Below, in pieces: positions 1 through 12,009 of a stretch of DNA of 64,000 nt; positions within the stretch are counted from its first letter, which is position 1; each line of letters begins with the position of its first letter. This DNA is from Datnioides undecimradiatus (taxonomy: Eukaryota > Chordata > Actinopteri > Lobotiformes > Datnioididae): positions 4,588,001 to 4,652,000 of the forward strand of contig WARS01000052.1 in assembly GCA_008933995.1 (NCBI GenBank). Direction: 5' to 3'. The position numbers and the translations under genes were made by a program. The notes below the pieces were generated by a model. It saw nothing but the letters and a program-made list of their open reading frames with translations, ran no database searches and had not been told where the DNA came from.

Positions 1-411
1 TTATATGTTTCATTTTCAATTGGCATTTATATTGCTTGGTATTCATAAATTAATCAAAATGTCTAATATCCAACAAAACTCATATTAGGTGTGAGACGTC
101 ACACTTACTTACTTACTTTGATTATTTATCATCAGAGGACAGACAGTGCATTTTTGTATCAAAACCCAACTGGATAATTAAAAAAGAGATCAATTAACAA
201 GTTAAATACACCATCCACCAAAGTACTGGAGTTTCTACGGCTCACCCTGTACGCATGAAAACATTTTTATCTCCTTAAAAATACTTTTTTTCCCTTTTCA
301 AGAGCACTTGTTGACGTAAAGGACACTAGATGTGCTCCTGAACCCAATCTTGTCCCTCATAAAATCAACCTGAATTGATAATTTTGTGAGTTTCCCTCCG
401 TGACACATGCT

Positions 412-460
412 CACACACACACACACACACACCAGCGCGCGCGCACACACACACACACAC
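412..460. repeat. (CA)n microsatellite with central (CG)n
   Basis: CA repeat interrupted by a run of alternating GC (about 435-444), all alternating purine-pyrimidine and so a candidate for Z-DNA. Confidence 0.95.
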
Positions 461-2479
461 CGAACAGCATGAAGACATTTTGGTAAAAGAAAAGCCCGGC
501 TGCAGCACTTTATCCTCTATGACATATTGACATGTCACATGGATATATGAAGGAGTGCCAGCAGACAGAAGCTGACATCCCTCCTCCGTTGTGGGATAAG
601 CACTTGACAAATGAGCGCTCATGCACAATCACAAGACGCTTGTGATTCTGCCCACGTTGATGGAGTCCTCCTTTAGAGGAGGGTCACCAAAAGCGACCCA
701 CAGCAAACAAGGCGCGTACGCACGTGCACACCTGCACACCTACGAAGAGGCACGCGCTCTTAATGGATGAGCAGTGGAAGGACATAAATAGACACGCAGA
801 CAGGAAGGGGAAAAACAGTCCATGAGCAGACCCCCCTCCACCCGCCTTCAGTCTCACTTTCCCCCCTCCCACAAAGAAATATGAGGACATCATTCTCTGG
901 TGGCTCTAAAATGTCAAGACAAAGGGTGGTGAAGGTGGTGCTTGCAGCATGTGTGTGTACCTGCAGACAGAAATTAGATCAGGTAGCGACGGTGAGTGGA
1001 AAAAAACAGAGACACATTCGCAGACACAAAACACCATCCCACAACAAGCACATTTAATGCAGGTCTGACAGAGGTGTGTGGGTGTTTGTATCTGGGTGGG
1101 TGTTGATAGAGGATAATACCATAATTCTTTCTGCCATGGTAATCTTTCTCATATGTCACCTTCAAGCGATGGTCATTTTATTGACATTTCAAGCCTAAAA
1201 ATGGCTCTCAGACATTTTTCTCTCAGACTCTCAGAAGACACCAAAGTTAATCCAGTGGTAGATTCTTATAAAGCACTCAAGAGACATAGTTAAATGTTAC
1301 AATTAAAAGCAGTTAATCGGAGTGTATAATTGCAAGACTTTGTGCATCACACGACATTAAGAATTGTGACATTACTGTATTTATTTATTCATAGCCCAAG
1401 CATCATTTTAATTTTGTGCTGCGGTTTTAAAAATCAACTCATCTTTTTACAGCCTGCTGGTAAACATCGACACTGTAAGTTTTAACAGTTGTCAAATGAC
1501 CTGTTTGCCTCCGCAGCTTGTTATGTTTACAGGTTTGAGAGCAGACGTTGTAAGCCCCTAAATCCCCCCTCTGGTGTCTCAGAATAAAAAAAAAAACCAT
1601 ATAACAACAGGAAGGGAAGAGAGGCATGTCAAAGGCCACTTGTCTTGAGTCCCTCATGTTTTAAACCCAATCAAGCAGCCCGGTGATAGCACAACCCCAG
1701 GTCTCGTCTCCTCATTCTTGCAGCAGCAACAAAGACAGCAGAGAGAAAACATGGCCAGAGCCTTTGTTCTCCATTCCAGACTAGTACACTTTTAAAAGGT
1801 TACGGTTGGTTTGATTTCTATCTTTCCACTGGTGTGGCGAGGCTGGCGGAAAAGTTGGTGTTGGGGCCAATGGGTTGACAGCTACCTGGGTGGTGTTAGA
1901 GACTAGCTGGGCCTGGGGGCCCCGCTGGCGCCAAGCCACAGAACTACTGTAATTACCTCTGAGGGAAAGAAAAGGCTGCGCTTGCACCTGTGACAGACAT
2001 GCCCTGATTAATAGACGAGACTTACATCCCTTTCTCGCCTTTGCTGTTTGGCTGACTACCTCCCCCTGTCAAGATTTAAGATCTAAACCTTCTGGAGCCC
2101 ACAGTGTTTAATCTGTAAATTTGATGCCTCTGTGGTCCTTGAGGATGATATTTACCTCCGGATCCTCTGATGCAGGAGGAGATTCTGTCTTTTTTGGATT
2201 CTTTTCTTTAAAAATACAGATGCTAACCATTAGTTGCCCATATTTTGTTGGAAGGAAAAATCTGTTGAAAAAACAGTAGTCTCGTTTCAGTTTGACATTT
2301 CCTAAGCGTAGGTTTGTAATTTTCTGTCTGTGTTTGAAACGAAACATCGGACACTAATTTACTTGTTTTATCTTGATGGATGGAAAAAGAGACAACGGAA
2401 TCATTCGTCCATAAAACAGCCTGTAAAATACACCGCCGTATATGCTTTTTAACAAAATTATGAAGTGATAGCTGAGTGT

Positions 2480-2545
2480 GTCTCTTTCTTACTCTGACAC
2501 TTTTCCTACCTCCCTCCCTCTCTTCCTCCCTCCCCTCTCCACCCA
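2480..2545 (+). repeat. pyrimidine-rich tract
   Basis: Almost pure C/T stretch with CTCC and TTCC units, interrupted by a few purines. Confidence 0.8.
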
Positions 2546-3433
2546 CACTAACAACTGGAGAAGCTATTCTGTTTCATGTACATCAGACATGGTGGTGTTA
2601 TCCGCAGGGGCTGACCTAGACTACTCTCTCCCCTATACCAGCTTTTTCCAGGATGGGTACGATGCTGCCCTTGCCCTGCATTAGTCTGCTCACGAAGACA
2701 CCACAACAAAAACAAACCCTGAAACTCCAGACCCCACCATGCCTGTAGGAGCTTTGGGTTGTGCGGGGGGGGATAATGGAGCCTTTCGATACAGTCTAAA
2801 TAAAAAAGAAAGAAGGCCTGGCACGGTTTTCAGCGCCAGCAGAGGAAACGGTTTCAACGCAGCTGTTTTCACAGAGGCCGCACCTGGTCGAGTTCACAGC
2901 CAAACAGGAGGTTGAGGTTAGTTCAGCTCATTGGTATGGGAGGGGTGGCAAGGCAAGAATAATGGTGGAAGCAGTGGTTGAGGGAGAGCGGAGAGAGAGA
3001 AATAGTGGTGAAAATGTGGTCATCAAATGTGGAAATTAACCAACAAGCAAAGGCCCTAAAAGTGTTTTCCACAGGTGTTTTCACTTATTCTGGATAATTA
3101 GAACTCTGTTTTCTCCGTTAATGTTGGGCAGGGGCATGCTGGGAATTACTTCATGCACCAATAAGGATATTAAAGGTGTAATCTGCTTGACCCTGGTAGG
3201 ACCAACAAAGCTAACGGGAGAATAAGGAAAATGTCAATTAAACATGAGCTCTAACCATTCAAAATAACTGAAACAGCCTCTGTGGACGTATAATGAAGAA
3301 AGACACAAGATGAGTGAACAACATTTCAAATGGAACAGACAAAAAGATCGCGTGGTTGTTAGTGGTTCGCAAATGCTCGAGACAAGAGAAATGACAGAAT
3401 AATTCAGGAACTGAGGGAATCACTTGACTTTAC

Positions 3434-3544
3434 CTCGTACGTAGAGATTGGCAGGAGCGGAGTAACGAGTCCCAGCGCTGTTCATGGCAACACATTCATA
3501 TTTCCCTTGGTCGGACTCCTCGCTGTTCTCAATTTGCAGAGCTC
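3434..3544 (-). CDS. ptprf: ptprf coding exon 5: second half of Ig2
   Basis: Encodes residues 193-229 (two bases completing Gly193, 36 codons, then one base). It contains [24 protein letters not shown] and [12 protein letters not shown], almost the same as human PTPRF ([30 protein letters not shown]). Cys210 closes the Ig2 disulfide with Cys159. The acceptor is CTTCGCAG|GA and the donor CGAG|GTAAAG, phase 1 in and 1 out. The next exon should be either the four-residue meB microexon or the Ig3 exon (VRRVAPRFS in human). Neither was found in the remaining 3.4 kb, so the rest of the gene (Ig3, fibronectin repeats, transmembrane segment, two phosphatase domains) lies left of the window. Confidence 0.97.
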
Positions 3545-4060
3545 CTGCGAAGAGGATTAACAAATTTAGCTGTCTTGACAGTTGTGGAATATGAGATGTA
3601 ACTTGGCATGAAACCACAGCAGATAACACTGTACAGTGACTTACTAGAGGAGCCTGTAGTCAACTAGTCTAACCCAGTTCTTGTGTAATTAAGTGTCTCA
3701 GACACGGACACAGTTTTGTCAAGAAAATGCTTACGGCAACATAAGCATTTAGCTGATTTGGCAAGTTTAATGAAAGCACTAACAGAATATTTGCCAAGTT
3801 GCATTAAGAATAAGAAAGACCATGACTGCCAAAGGTCAATTTATCATCTGAATAACATGTCACAGCAATCACAGTATGATTAGACGTCTGCTTTTGAAAA
3901 TAATAAATAAACCACAGAGTTTGTATTATGAAAAGTTATCTATCTCAACCAGGTGACAGGACAAAGCTAAGCTATACCACCTAATAACTACAACAAAAGA
4001 GAAAAGTGGATGTTAAAGGTCAAGAAATGATCAAAACACTGTTTAATTGTACCTGCGCAA

Positions 4061-4092
4061 GATAGTCATAATGTAAGATAGTCACAATGTAA
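4061..4092. repeat. 16-bp tandem duplication
   Basis: Two adjacent copies of GATAGTCATAATGTAA differing at one base. Confidence 0.9.
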
Positions 4093-5448
4093 GTCATAAT
4101 CATCGTCATTTATTTATAACTTTTTAAACCATGTCTCAATGAAGCACTCAAGAGAGACACTCCCTTGCTGGTGTAGCCTCCAGAGGGGAGGCTAACAAGC
4201 TGATTCTAAGAAAGCATGAAAGCCCCCGAGACCTGTCCTGATGTGGTCATTTTGGCACACCATATCTAAAGCCATCATAAAATCACTGCTGCTGAGTTGC
4301 AAATGGCTGACGGATGAGGCGAGTTGTTATTTTGACGAATGAAAAAAAAGAGAGACCGAAAAACAGCAATCTTACCTGCGTCCCACAAGTTTTAAAAATA
4401 TATGTTCAAAAACCAAACTAGTTCTTTCAGCATATGTATGTCACAAGTGAGTGATAACAGTTATCACGTCTCCAAAACAGTATGGCACGAGCATGAAAGG
4501 CAGCCAGCCACCATGCAGTTTGAAAATGACAAAAATACTCAGCATAAGATGATGTCAGGATACATTTTTTATCACATCATGCGGTATGAGATGAATGTAA
4601 CAAACAGGCTCACCACCAACCAAAGGGGACTCGAATCAAGGCGAGACCAAAAACGAGAAGCAAATCAGGGCGGGGCAGTGACATGTGGTAATACCACCTC
4701 AGATCTCATGACAACACATCTCTCCAAGGTGTATACTCTGCACGTTGAGCTCATCGCTGTCTGATTCAGCACTGACATGCACCTGCATACTAATGCCGTT
4801 GTCACCAATCTGTCAATCTGCCCAGTCTCCCATGGGAGAAAACAGCGTGACTACTACAGGAATGTAGAAGGTTATTGCTATGGCAGTTGTCAGAGCTTCT
4901 ACACTAAATCCCTTCAATTACTTCCAACTACCCAAACACTTGCAGATCTTCTACAAGGTCATTTCACTGTCTCCAACTGCAGAAATTACATGAGGGGCAC
5001 AGAGGCTGCCATGAGGCTGAGTTTACTCCTAAAGAGTTAAACATCTAATTGAATATGGACTTCATTAGGCGCCATGGACGACAGACAGGGAGACAGACAG
5101 CCGGTACCCCCTAATGTATTCAGTTTGCCCCAGACGTCCACTATTTACCTCACTGTTGTAGAACGGAAATCATGCTTTGACTCGAGGGGAAAGGCAGATG
5201 ATTACCATAAAAAGGGGTTGAAGCTTCCACCTCAACAATCTCGACCAGGCATCCTGTTCCCATGCTGGGGGGGCAATGCCGCATAGGCTGTATGCAAATG
5301 CAGCCATTTGGGTTTACATTGAGGCTGCATAGAGGAGGCAGGTAGATCCTCTTGTGGCAACGGTGGCCTTTAGTTTAAAATGCAAGTCCTTGCCTCTTTT
5401 CGATGAAAAGCCAGAAGAGACGGTGAAGCAGAAAAGATGTTTGTTTCT

Positions 5449-5478
5449 GTGTGAGTGAGTGTGTGTGTGTGTGTGTGT
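5449..5478. repeat. (GT)n microsatellite
   Basis: GT run with two GAGT interruptions at its left end. Confidence 0.9.
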
Positions 5479-5791
5479 TGGCTCACAAACATGGTTCATT
5501 TCTAACAGGAGGAGCCTTGAAAAAGCTCATTTACAAGATAACACCTTGGACTTGGTTTTGCATTTCCATTCTCCTGACATCAGGGTTGGTGATCATTTGT
5601 TTGTTAGGGAGCAGACAGCAGACAGAACATGTCAGAAGGAGACGAACTGGGAAGTGGTGGAGGGTGGCTTGGCGCCAACAGTGTGGATGGACCTGGAGAT
5701 GAGGCGATTGGGGGAGAATGCAGGGGTCTGATATGGATGTGAAGGTATGGTGTGGACATGATATTTTTCCAACACACTTTATCATCCTTAC

Positions 5792-5809
5792 CTCTAATTG
5801 GTGTACCAC
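5792..5809 (-). CDS. ptprf: ptprf alternative microexon meA (18 bases, Gly-Gly-Thr-Pro-Ile-Arg)
   Basis: A complete 18-base exon read as GTGGTACACCAATTAGAG on the minus strand, between CCCACCTAG and GTAAGG. Joined in phase 1 after ...Arg-Ser-G it inserts Gly-Gly-Thr-Pro-Ile-Arg and leaves the following Gly-Ala-Leu-Gln intact. The hexapeptide equals the six-residue meA insert of PTPRD as I recall it (PTPRS has a related ESTPIR). It lies in the intron between the two Ig2 exons, the expected place for meA. The peptide extends a surface loop of Ig2 and, with meB, sets which synaptic organisers LAR receptors bind. Upstream are a TACTAAC branch site (5852-5858) and a UGC (5831-5833), typical of brain-specific microexons. 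Optional inclusion is inferred from the family; no transcript is available here. Confidence 0.9.
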
Positions 5810-5830
5810 CTAGGTGGGAGTAATTTCAAT

Positions 5831-5833
5831 GCA
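5831..5833 (-). promoter_or_regulatory. candidate UGC (SRRM4-type) element upstream of meA
   Basis: TGC lies 22-24 bases before the acceptor, between branch site and microexon. SRRM4/nSR100, which drives neuronal microexon inclusion, acts through UGC motifs in this position. A three-base motif is weak on its own; the placement is what makes it notable. Confidence 0.35.
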
Positions 5834-5851
5834 AACAGGGTTGAGAGATTA

Positions 5852-5858
5852 GTTAGTA
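5852..5858 (-). promoter_or_regulatory. candidate branch site for microexon meA
   Basis: TACTAAC on the minus strand is the exact optimal branch-site heptamer. The branch adenosine at 5853 is 44 bases upstream of the microexon. A strong branch site is expected for an exon too short for ordinary exon definition. Confidence 0.55.
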
Positions 5859-7673
5859 ATCCACTTACAACGGTGGGAGAGAAAAACATGGCTTCTGACA
5901 GGCTACAGATAAAAAAATTTAAAAAAAAAGATACAGAGTAGAAGCCACTTAAATGCAATGTGACAAAGTTCAGTGTAATTAATCAATTCCATGATGCAAT
6001 TATAAATTCTGGACTGCACGTTGTCTGTAAATGACAAAAAAAACCAACACAGCCTCCGTCAGGCAGACATCTTGCTGCTACTTTTGTATTTGCAGACAAC
6101 AGACACAACCACATTTATCCTTGCTTCATAGCAGCATTAAAATAGTATGCAATTTAAGCAGTTTTTATATTAAATGTTCTAATTTTAGATGACCCCCACT
6201 CTTTGTACAGACTGCATTTTGCAGAAAGCAGTTAGTAAAATGGGCAAGAGAAATGAATGAAAGTCATACGCAGTATAACGAGTGAAGCGCAGGAAAAATT
6301 ATTCAGGTCAGAGGTATTAAATTGAAAAGAAGTTAGTATCTCTACAGAGTGGATGAACTGGATGGTGTGAAAAGATAGACCAGCTGTGTCTGTGTGCTCA
6401 CTCAAAATTGAGCAAGTGTGATGTAATAAGAGGAACTAGGTCCGCCTTGTCTGCTAAACTGTGGCAGCAAATTAATGCGCTTTTTTTTTTTTTCCTGCGG
6501 TCGCAAAATTGGCCTCATTTCAGGTCATATGCAGTAATGTAAATCCTGATACTGCAGCAGATGTCAAGTAAAGGGTTGTGGATAAAAAGAATTGTTAGTC
6601 TGAGGGCATTACATATCAGCACATTTTCAGACACTCACTATATGCAAGAAAGAAAACTAATTAAAAGTTTGTTGCTAGAAGTAAAAAAAAAAAACCCAAA
6701 ACAGTCTTCGGCTGAGTTTTATCCTTGTTATAAAAACATTATCGAACAATTAAGTAGTTGTGTTAGTATCTAATTTGCGAGAAATCTGTATCTAATTTGG
6801 GGTTGTGCTTGTAGCGAGGCCACATTTTTAATATTGCAAGAACATGGACAGTCCAAGTGAACATGCTCCAGTGACCTGTTTCCCCGCTACCGCTGGGCAG
6901 CTCTAGCGCCAGGCTTTTTCTGGCTGGCTCTCATCTTTAATCTTTGGGGCCTCAGTCCTGCAGCCTGGCCTGACACTCTCTGAGTGAGGTAGATTTAGCA
7001 AGGAGCGATGAGCCTGAACCTGGTCAAAAGCCACTAATCTTTCCACCTTGCACCGTTGCCATGTAATCCAGGTCAGGCAAGCACCGTTTATTTATCAAGT
7101 GGACTGTTACTGTGAACAAAGAGCAGCTCATTGATTTTTTATTTTTTTGCAAGGTTGAATCCTAGCTAATGTATCATCGGCCAGCCTCATTGTCACCCAG
7201 CCGCGTGTTTAAGAGGGGATTAAGGATTATTTAATATGGTGAAAAATTCTCTTTCTGTACTTTGGAAGGTTACAAGCTCATGCATCACTGTCAAAGACTG
7301 CATGAATGCAGGAACAACTTCATTCCAACTTCTGTGTGACTTTTTAAGTGGCTGCTGCTGTTACGAGGAATAAAATTCGGTAAGAACTCAGCTAACTTAT
7401 CAAGGTGACAAACTTTGAATAAAACTTTCATGTCTTTTGTGATAAAAGGGAATCCATGAAGTCATACATAACAATACAGGGCTTTTGTGCTTTCACATCA
7501 TCCTCATGTCTAACATGACTCACGTCTGTTGGTATTTGATGACATCTTGTACCCTGCAATTTGCCATTGTTGTATTTACATTATCAGTAAGTCATATTGA
7601 GTGACATCTAAATCATTAAATCTGATGAAATCAAATTGTATCTGAAATTAAATCAGATTAAATCTAATTGTAC

Positions 7674-7862
7674 CTGAACGAAGCTGTTTAATGCGCCCGT
7701 TGCTGCTGCTGATGTCCACAGGAAGCATGTCCTTGAACCAGGAGATCTCTGGGTCTGGGTTTCCGCTGGCGGCACACAGCATGGTGGCCGTTCTGGTCCT
7801 TTCAACCACCTTCAGCTGAGGGCCCATATCAATGGTGGGGAAGCCATGGGGGATCTGGTTCT
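7674..7862 (-). CDS. ptprf: ptprf coding exon 4: first half of Ig2
   Basis: Encodes residues 130-192: two bases completing Glu130, 62 codons and one extra base. It contains the Ig1-Ig2 linker (ENQIPHGFP), then [39 protein letters not shown] and [10 protein letters not shown], matching Ig2 of LAR receptors with PTPRF features (EISWFKD). Cys159 is the first Ig2 disulfide cysteine and Trp171 the core tryptophan. The acceptor is GTTTTCAG|AG and the donor TCAG|GTACAA. Phase is 1 in, 1 out, which lets microexon meA be included or skipped without a frame change. In this family Ig1 and Ig2 form a rigid V-shaped unit that binds trans-synaptic partners. Confidence 0.97.
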
Positions 7863-10800
7863 CTGAAAACGTACAAAGGCATATTTTTAAGTATATCCAA
7901 AGAGACACACAGAGCAAGGCATTTCAAAGTAAACAAAATAAGAAAAGGAAAAAAGTGTTTAGAAAAAGATTCTGACAGAATAGGCTCTCAATTGCCGTGA
8001 GAGGCGTCGAGAGCATCAGAGCTATTCAGCTGGCAAGGACAAAGAGGAGTATGAAAGAGAGCAAATACATTTCAGGTGCTACGGGCCAAACAGTAATCGG
8101 AACACATCAACAAAAAACACAATGTAAGAGCAGAATAAAAAAGGGGGGGATGGTAGACGTGGAATGAGTTGGATTTCAAATTTGGGGAAAAAAAACAACA
8201 ACAAAAAAAACAAAAAACAAAACCTGCTTCTGATTGATTATCATAGCAAGCTTATTACCCGGCACGGGGAGTCGTGGGTTTAGACAGAGGAAGGATAGTT
8301 GCAATCTGCCTCTGGGTACCCATGCATAAATGAGCCGCCTTAGGCTTAGCAAGCTAAACAAACCTATTTGAATAATCCAACTCATCATAATGAATGTAAC
8401 AGCATATCCATGACAACACATAAAGTATAATCCTTGAATCCGAATTTGGGATTTGAAGGTGAGAGGTTCTCATTCTTTCAAAGGTATACTGACAGCACAT
8501 CGTAAGATTATCAAAATGTGAGCACTATAGGCCATCTCAAAGTCAGCTTTGCCATATGGGAGTCCAGATGTCTTCAGAAAGAGGTACATTGTGCACCATC
8601 AGTCAGATGTTTCCGGTCTGAAAGGTAAGCAACCTAGGGATGCTTAATTTTCTCTGATACTGAGGTTAAACAAGGTTTCACTGTGTTGAGTTAGGAGAAC
8701 ATTTGTTGGTGGTAAAACAGTGACAGTGCTCTTCTAAATACCCAAGTTATTTATGCGTTTTGTAATAGTTTGCAATTCATGTTCGGTGTCTTTAATGAAA
8801 AGTTGCACTTGTCACAGAAACTCTGCTGCAAGTCCTAAATCAGAGCTCCACCTGCGCTCATAATAAATCCCACTTTAACCTCTGGACGGCATTAATCAAG
8901 GGGAAACATGATGGCCCTTGAGAGGCCTTATTAACAGCTTGCTCTCAAACTTGTAATCTCTTTTATCTCTTTTCTCGTACGCAGATGTGTCCCTGGGGGC
9001 AAAATGCTAAGATGAAATCCTTAGAACAGTGCTAATGATTGTAGCTCCTGCCTTTGGTTCACCATCAGAAGATACCTAACTGCAGGTTAAAATAACCAAA
9101 TGCTAGTCCGTCTAGAGAAAGAGTCGGCTGTTTTGGAAGGTTGAGGAAATATTGTTCAGAACGGGATTACAATGTTACAAAGTTAAAACTGAACAGATAA
9201 CAACATGAATGAGTGATTAATTAAAAGTTAAAATGCATTCAGGAAACTTGTGTTAAGACAGGTGAGTAGAACAAAAAGAAAACTTTCACCAAACTTCTTG
9301 CCGCAAGGTGTTTAATCTCCAGCTGGAGAGGTCAACCATGTAAGACTGTCATTGCAAATGTGTGCAGGTGTGACTGGGAGGGAGAACAGAGCCAAAAAAA
9401 ATAACATAAAATAAAATCCAGCACTCTTTGCAAACCCTCCTGATTTATTAAGATATGAAAGTTGTTGCTCACTCTAGACACGTCAGACGCTAAACAAATA
9501 TCTCCTGTCACAAGAAGCTCTTCTCCAAAACCCAATAAATGCGCTTTTAAATAGCTACTTCTGACTCATCTGTTGTCTGACTACATTTACTTGACTCAAA
9601 GTATTTTGGTGTAGTTTTTCTACTTTGTTGAGCGGATATTTATGATGTAGACCTGTGTTTTGATTTTATTCTGATTGCCTCTAAGATTACATCAGCAAGA
9701 AGGCTGTCTGACCTACAGTGGAGTTTAAGGGATGTTCTGAATGTGATTTTCTCTTTTTCCCCCTCACTTTACTTGTCTGAGTCAAAAATCCATATGTAAA
9801 CTTATACGGCTGGGGCATGAATACGTGCATGGATGTTGTACTTTGTTCTGATCCCAAGCAGAGCAGTTGTTCCTCCTTTCACCCCTGTGTTTGGCCCGTA
9901 GCCCGGACCGTCTCATATTCAGATGTAGTTGACAGATCTCTGCATGGCTTCTTATCTTTGTGGTGAGGCTTACTTCCCGTCTAACGATATAGGGTTTGTT
10001 TTCAGACATCCCAACTGAAATCAGGATACCTCTACAAAACAGACAACTACAGCATAATGGAATAATACCGTACACTTTGTCATTGTATGAATAATGGTAA
10101 CAGTAGCACCCCATGATCCTCTGTGGTTTGCTCTCTCTAACCTTCAAAGGGAAGGGAAAAGGTAGAGGAAAAAAAGATTGCCAGAGATGAGTAAAATGAT
10201 AGATGTCCCTGCCTTTCTCCTTTTAACTTGCAATGTGGTGGTACCATTAAATAATACTAAACCTAGAGGGACCTGAACTTCTGTCTCGCCTAGTTTCAAT
10301 TCACTTAGAACATGTTCATAATGGTTGCAGATCACCTGAGAGAAGTCCCTTTGTGGCTTGCTGACATGGACCCAATTTTCTCATGTACGCATTCACTGGA
10401 GTGAGAGGCACAGTTGGTGTGGGTTCAGGTGGTGGTGTTCAGGGACAGTAGGCTGTGTTTGGGGACCTTGCAGTAGAACTAAATTAGATGGAGTGAAGGT
10501 GTGTGCAGTAATGCAGCAACACTACTTTGTCCAATGTTGCTACAAAAATCAAACAGTTAATTTAACAGCCAGTTATCTTTGCACACAGTGAAGAGCAGGT
10601 GGCTGATCTTTAATTGAATATAAGGAGGTGTACACAAAGAAAATACCAGGCATTCAAATCAAGCTATGAGTCTTCTGCTGATCCCTGCTCTTTGTACACG
10701 TAATACAGGGTTTCCCCTTCAGATCACTCCATCTATCAACCAGAAAGTGGTGTTGCTTCCCTCTAGCTCTTGTATAAAGTAACTGTATGGTGGAAAGCAA

Positions 10801-11655
10801 TCGTTTCAATGAGGCATGACACTGTCCTGTCAATCACATCTAGCCAGTTACCCTAGGGATTGTACAGAGAAGGGCTGGGAAGTCTTGTCATACCATATTT
10901 TGAGGTGAATGTCCACAGATTTGTTCCATCTCCTCCAAAATGCTCCTACAGCAATTTCAAGGTTTGCAACGAACGGTTGCCCACAGATCAGAAGGGCAAC
11001 TCATTTGCAGCTTACTTAGTACATACATACAACTCCAAATCTCACAGTATCTAGTTTTTCTGTAGTGTTTTGTGGAATTTTTCCTTATACTGGAAAAAAG
11101 CTGGTATATGAGAATAGGACATTTTCCACCAACAGCTCTTGCATTGCTGCCTATGGAATATTTATGATTAAGATTATTGGCAAATGTTCCTGGGCTGTGA
11201 AAAATGCAAACTATTGGTAAAACAGGGTGAAAGACCCCAAAGGAGTTATTACACGAGTCAGCGGCTCTGTCATATCAGGAAGCATGCACAAGTACTAGTT
11301 TAAAAAGGCACATAAGCATGCTTCAAAGTTTATATGTGAATCTTTCCCCCAATGTTTGCATTGCAGGCAAACAGTTATTACAACTGGCAGACACTTATGT
11401 CACAATGTCTCTGATTCGTGCACCGTGGCTTCACTTCACTAAATTGCTGAAGACTGGCCAGGCTGCATGTACAGCTGATGTAATACATATGTAGGAGACA
11501 GAGCGGTGATTGTCTTCAATGTTATTTTGGTAGTGTGTACTGTGTTGGGAGCAGGAAATATCCAAGGTTAGTTACTCTTTGATTAGGGTAACCAAGAAGA
11601 ATACAGAATGGGAACTCAATTTCCCGAACAAACAAAAGGGATTTATTTGGTATAG

Positions 11656-11680
11656 ATAATAATAATAATAAAAATAAAAT
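11656..11680. repeat. (ATA)n repeat
   Basis: About five perfect AAT units followed by A-rich degenerate units. Confidence 0.85.
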
Positions 11681-11991
11681 TCGACAAACATGATTAAAAT
11701 TGCACTCATAGAAGCACTACAGCTAGATTTAAGCTGGCCCTAAAATGTTTTTACAACGGTGTGTACCGATGTGCCACTGTCCTGTCCAGGGCCAGCCCAC
11801 ACACTGAAGATCATGAAGCGTTCATCATGCAGATCATAGAATGTCAAACTGTAAAACATCTATGAATTGTGTATATTTTAAAAGAGCCTTGTTAAAACGT
11901 TAAACAGTGAATTGTTTCATTTTGGTTACAATGCTAACATGGTATTCCGCATCTAGAAGTGAAATTTTTCTTTCATTTGCAATAGTTGCAA

Positions 11992-12009
11992 AAGAAGAAG
12001 AAGAAGAAT
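11992..12009. repeat. (GAA)n repeat
   Basis: Short run of AAG triplets. Confidence 0.85.

Larger units (their letters stand above)
1..3433 (-). other. ptprf: partial ptprf intron downstream of the Ig2 exons
   Basis: Begins with the GTAAAG donor at 3433 and runs off the left edge. It holds a CA/CG repeat (412-460) and a pyrimidine-rich tract (2480-2545). I looked for the meB microexon (Glu-Leu-Arg-Glu type, 12 bases) and the Ig3 exon and found neither. The short open frames here show no family resemblance. Confidence 0.85.
3545..5791 (-). other. ptprf: ptprf intron between microexon meA and Ig2 second exon
   Basis: About 2.2 kb with a GT repeat at 5449-5478 and a 16-bp tandem duplication at 4061-4092. 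No coding homology was seen on either strand. If the microexon is skipped, 3545-7673 acts as a single intron. Confidence 0.85.
5810..7673 (-). other. ptprf: ptprf intron between Ig2 first exon and microexon meA
   Basis: About 1.9 kb, AT-rich, with a poly-T run near 6481-6493. I looked for the second, 9-base part of meA (Glu-Ser-Ile type in PTPRD) and saw no convincing candidate. No coding homology. Confidence 0.8.

Noticed and set aside
2150-2180. Possible meB-like microexon (GATCCGGAG before GTAAAT)
   Set aside because: In the required phase it is 9 bases and encodes Gly-Ser-Gly, not Glu-Leu-Arg-Glu, and the only other nearby acceptor gives 11 bases, which breaks the frame.
2478-2684. Plus-strand ORF ending in a Tyr/Asp-rich peptide
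   Set aside because: Starts in a pyrimidine tract and has no recognised homology or clear splice context; lies inside the ptprf intron on the opposite strand.
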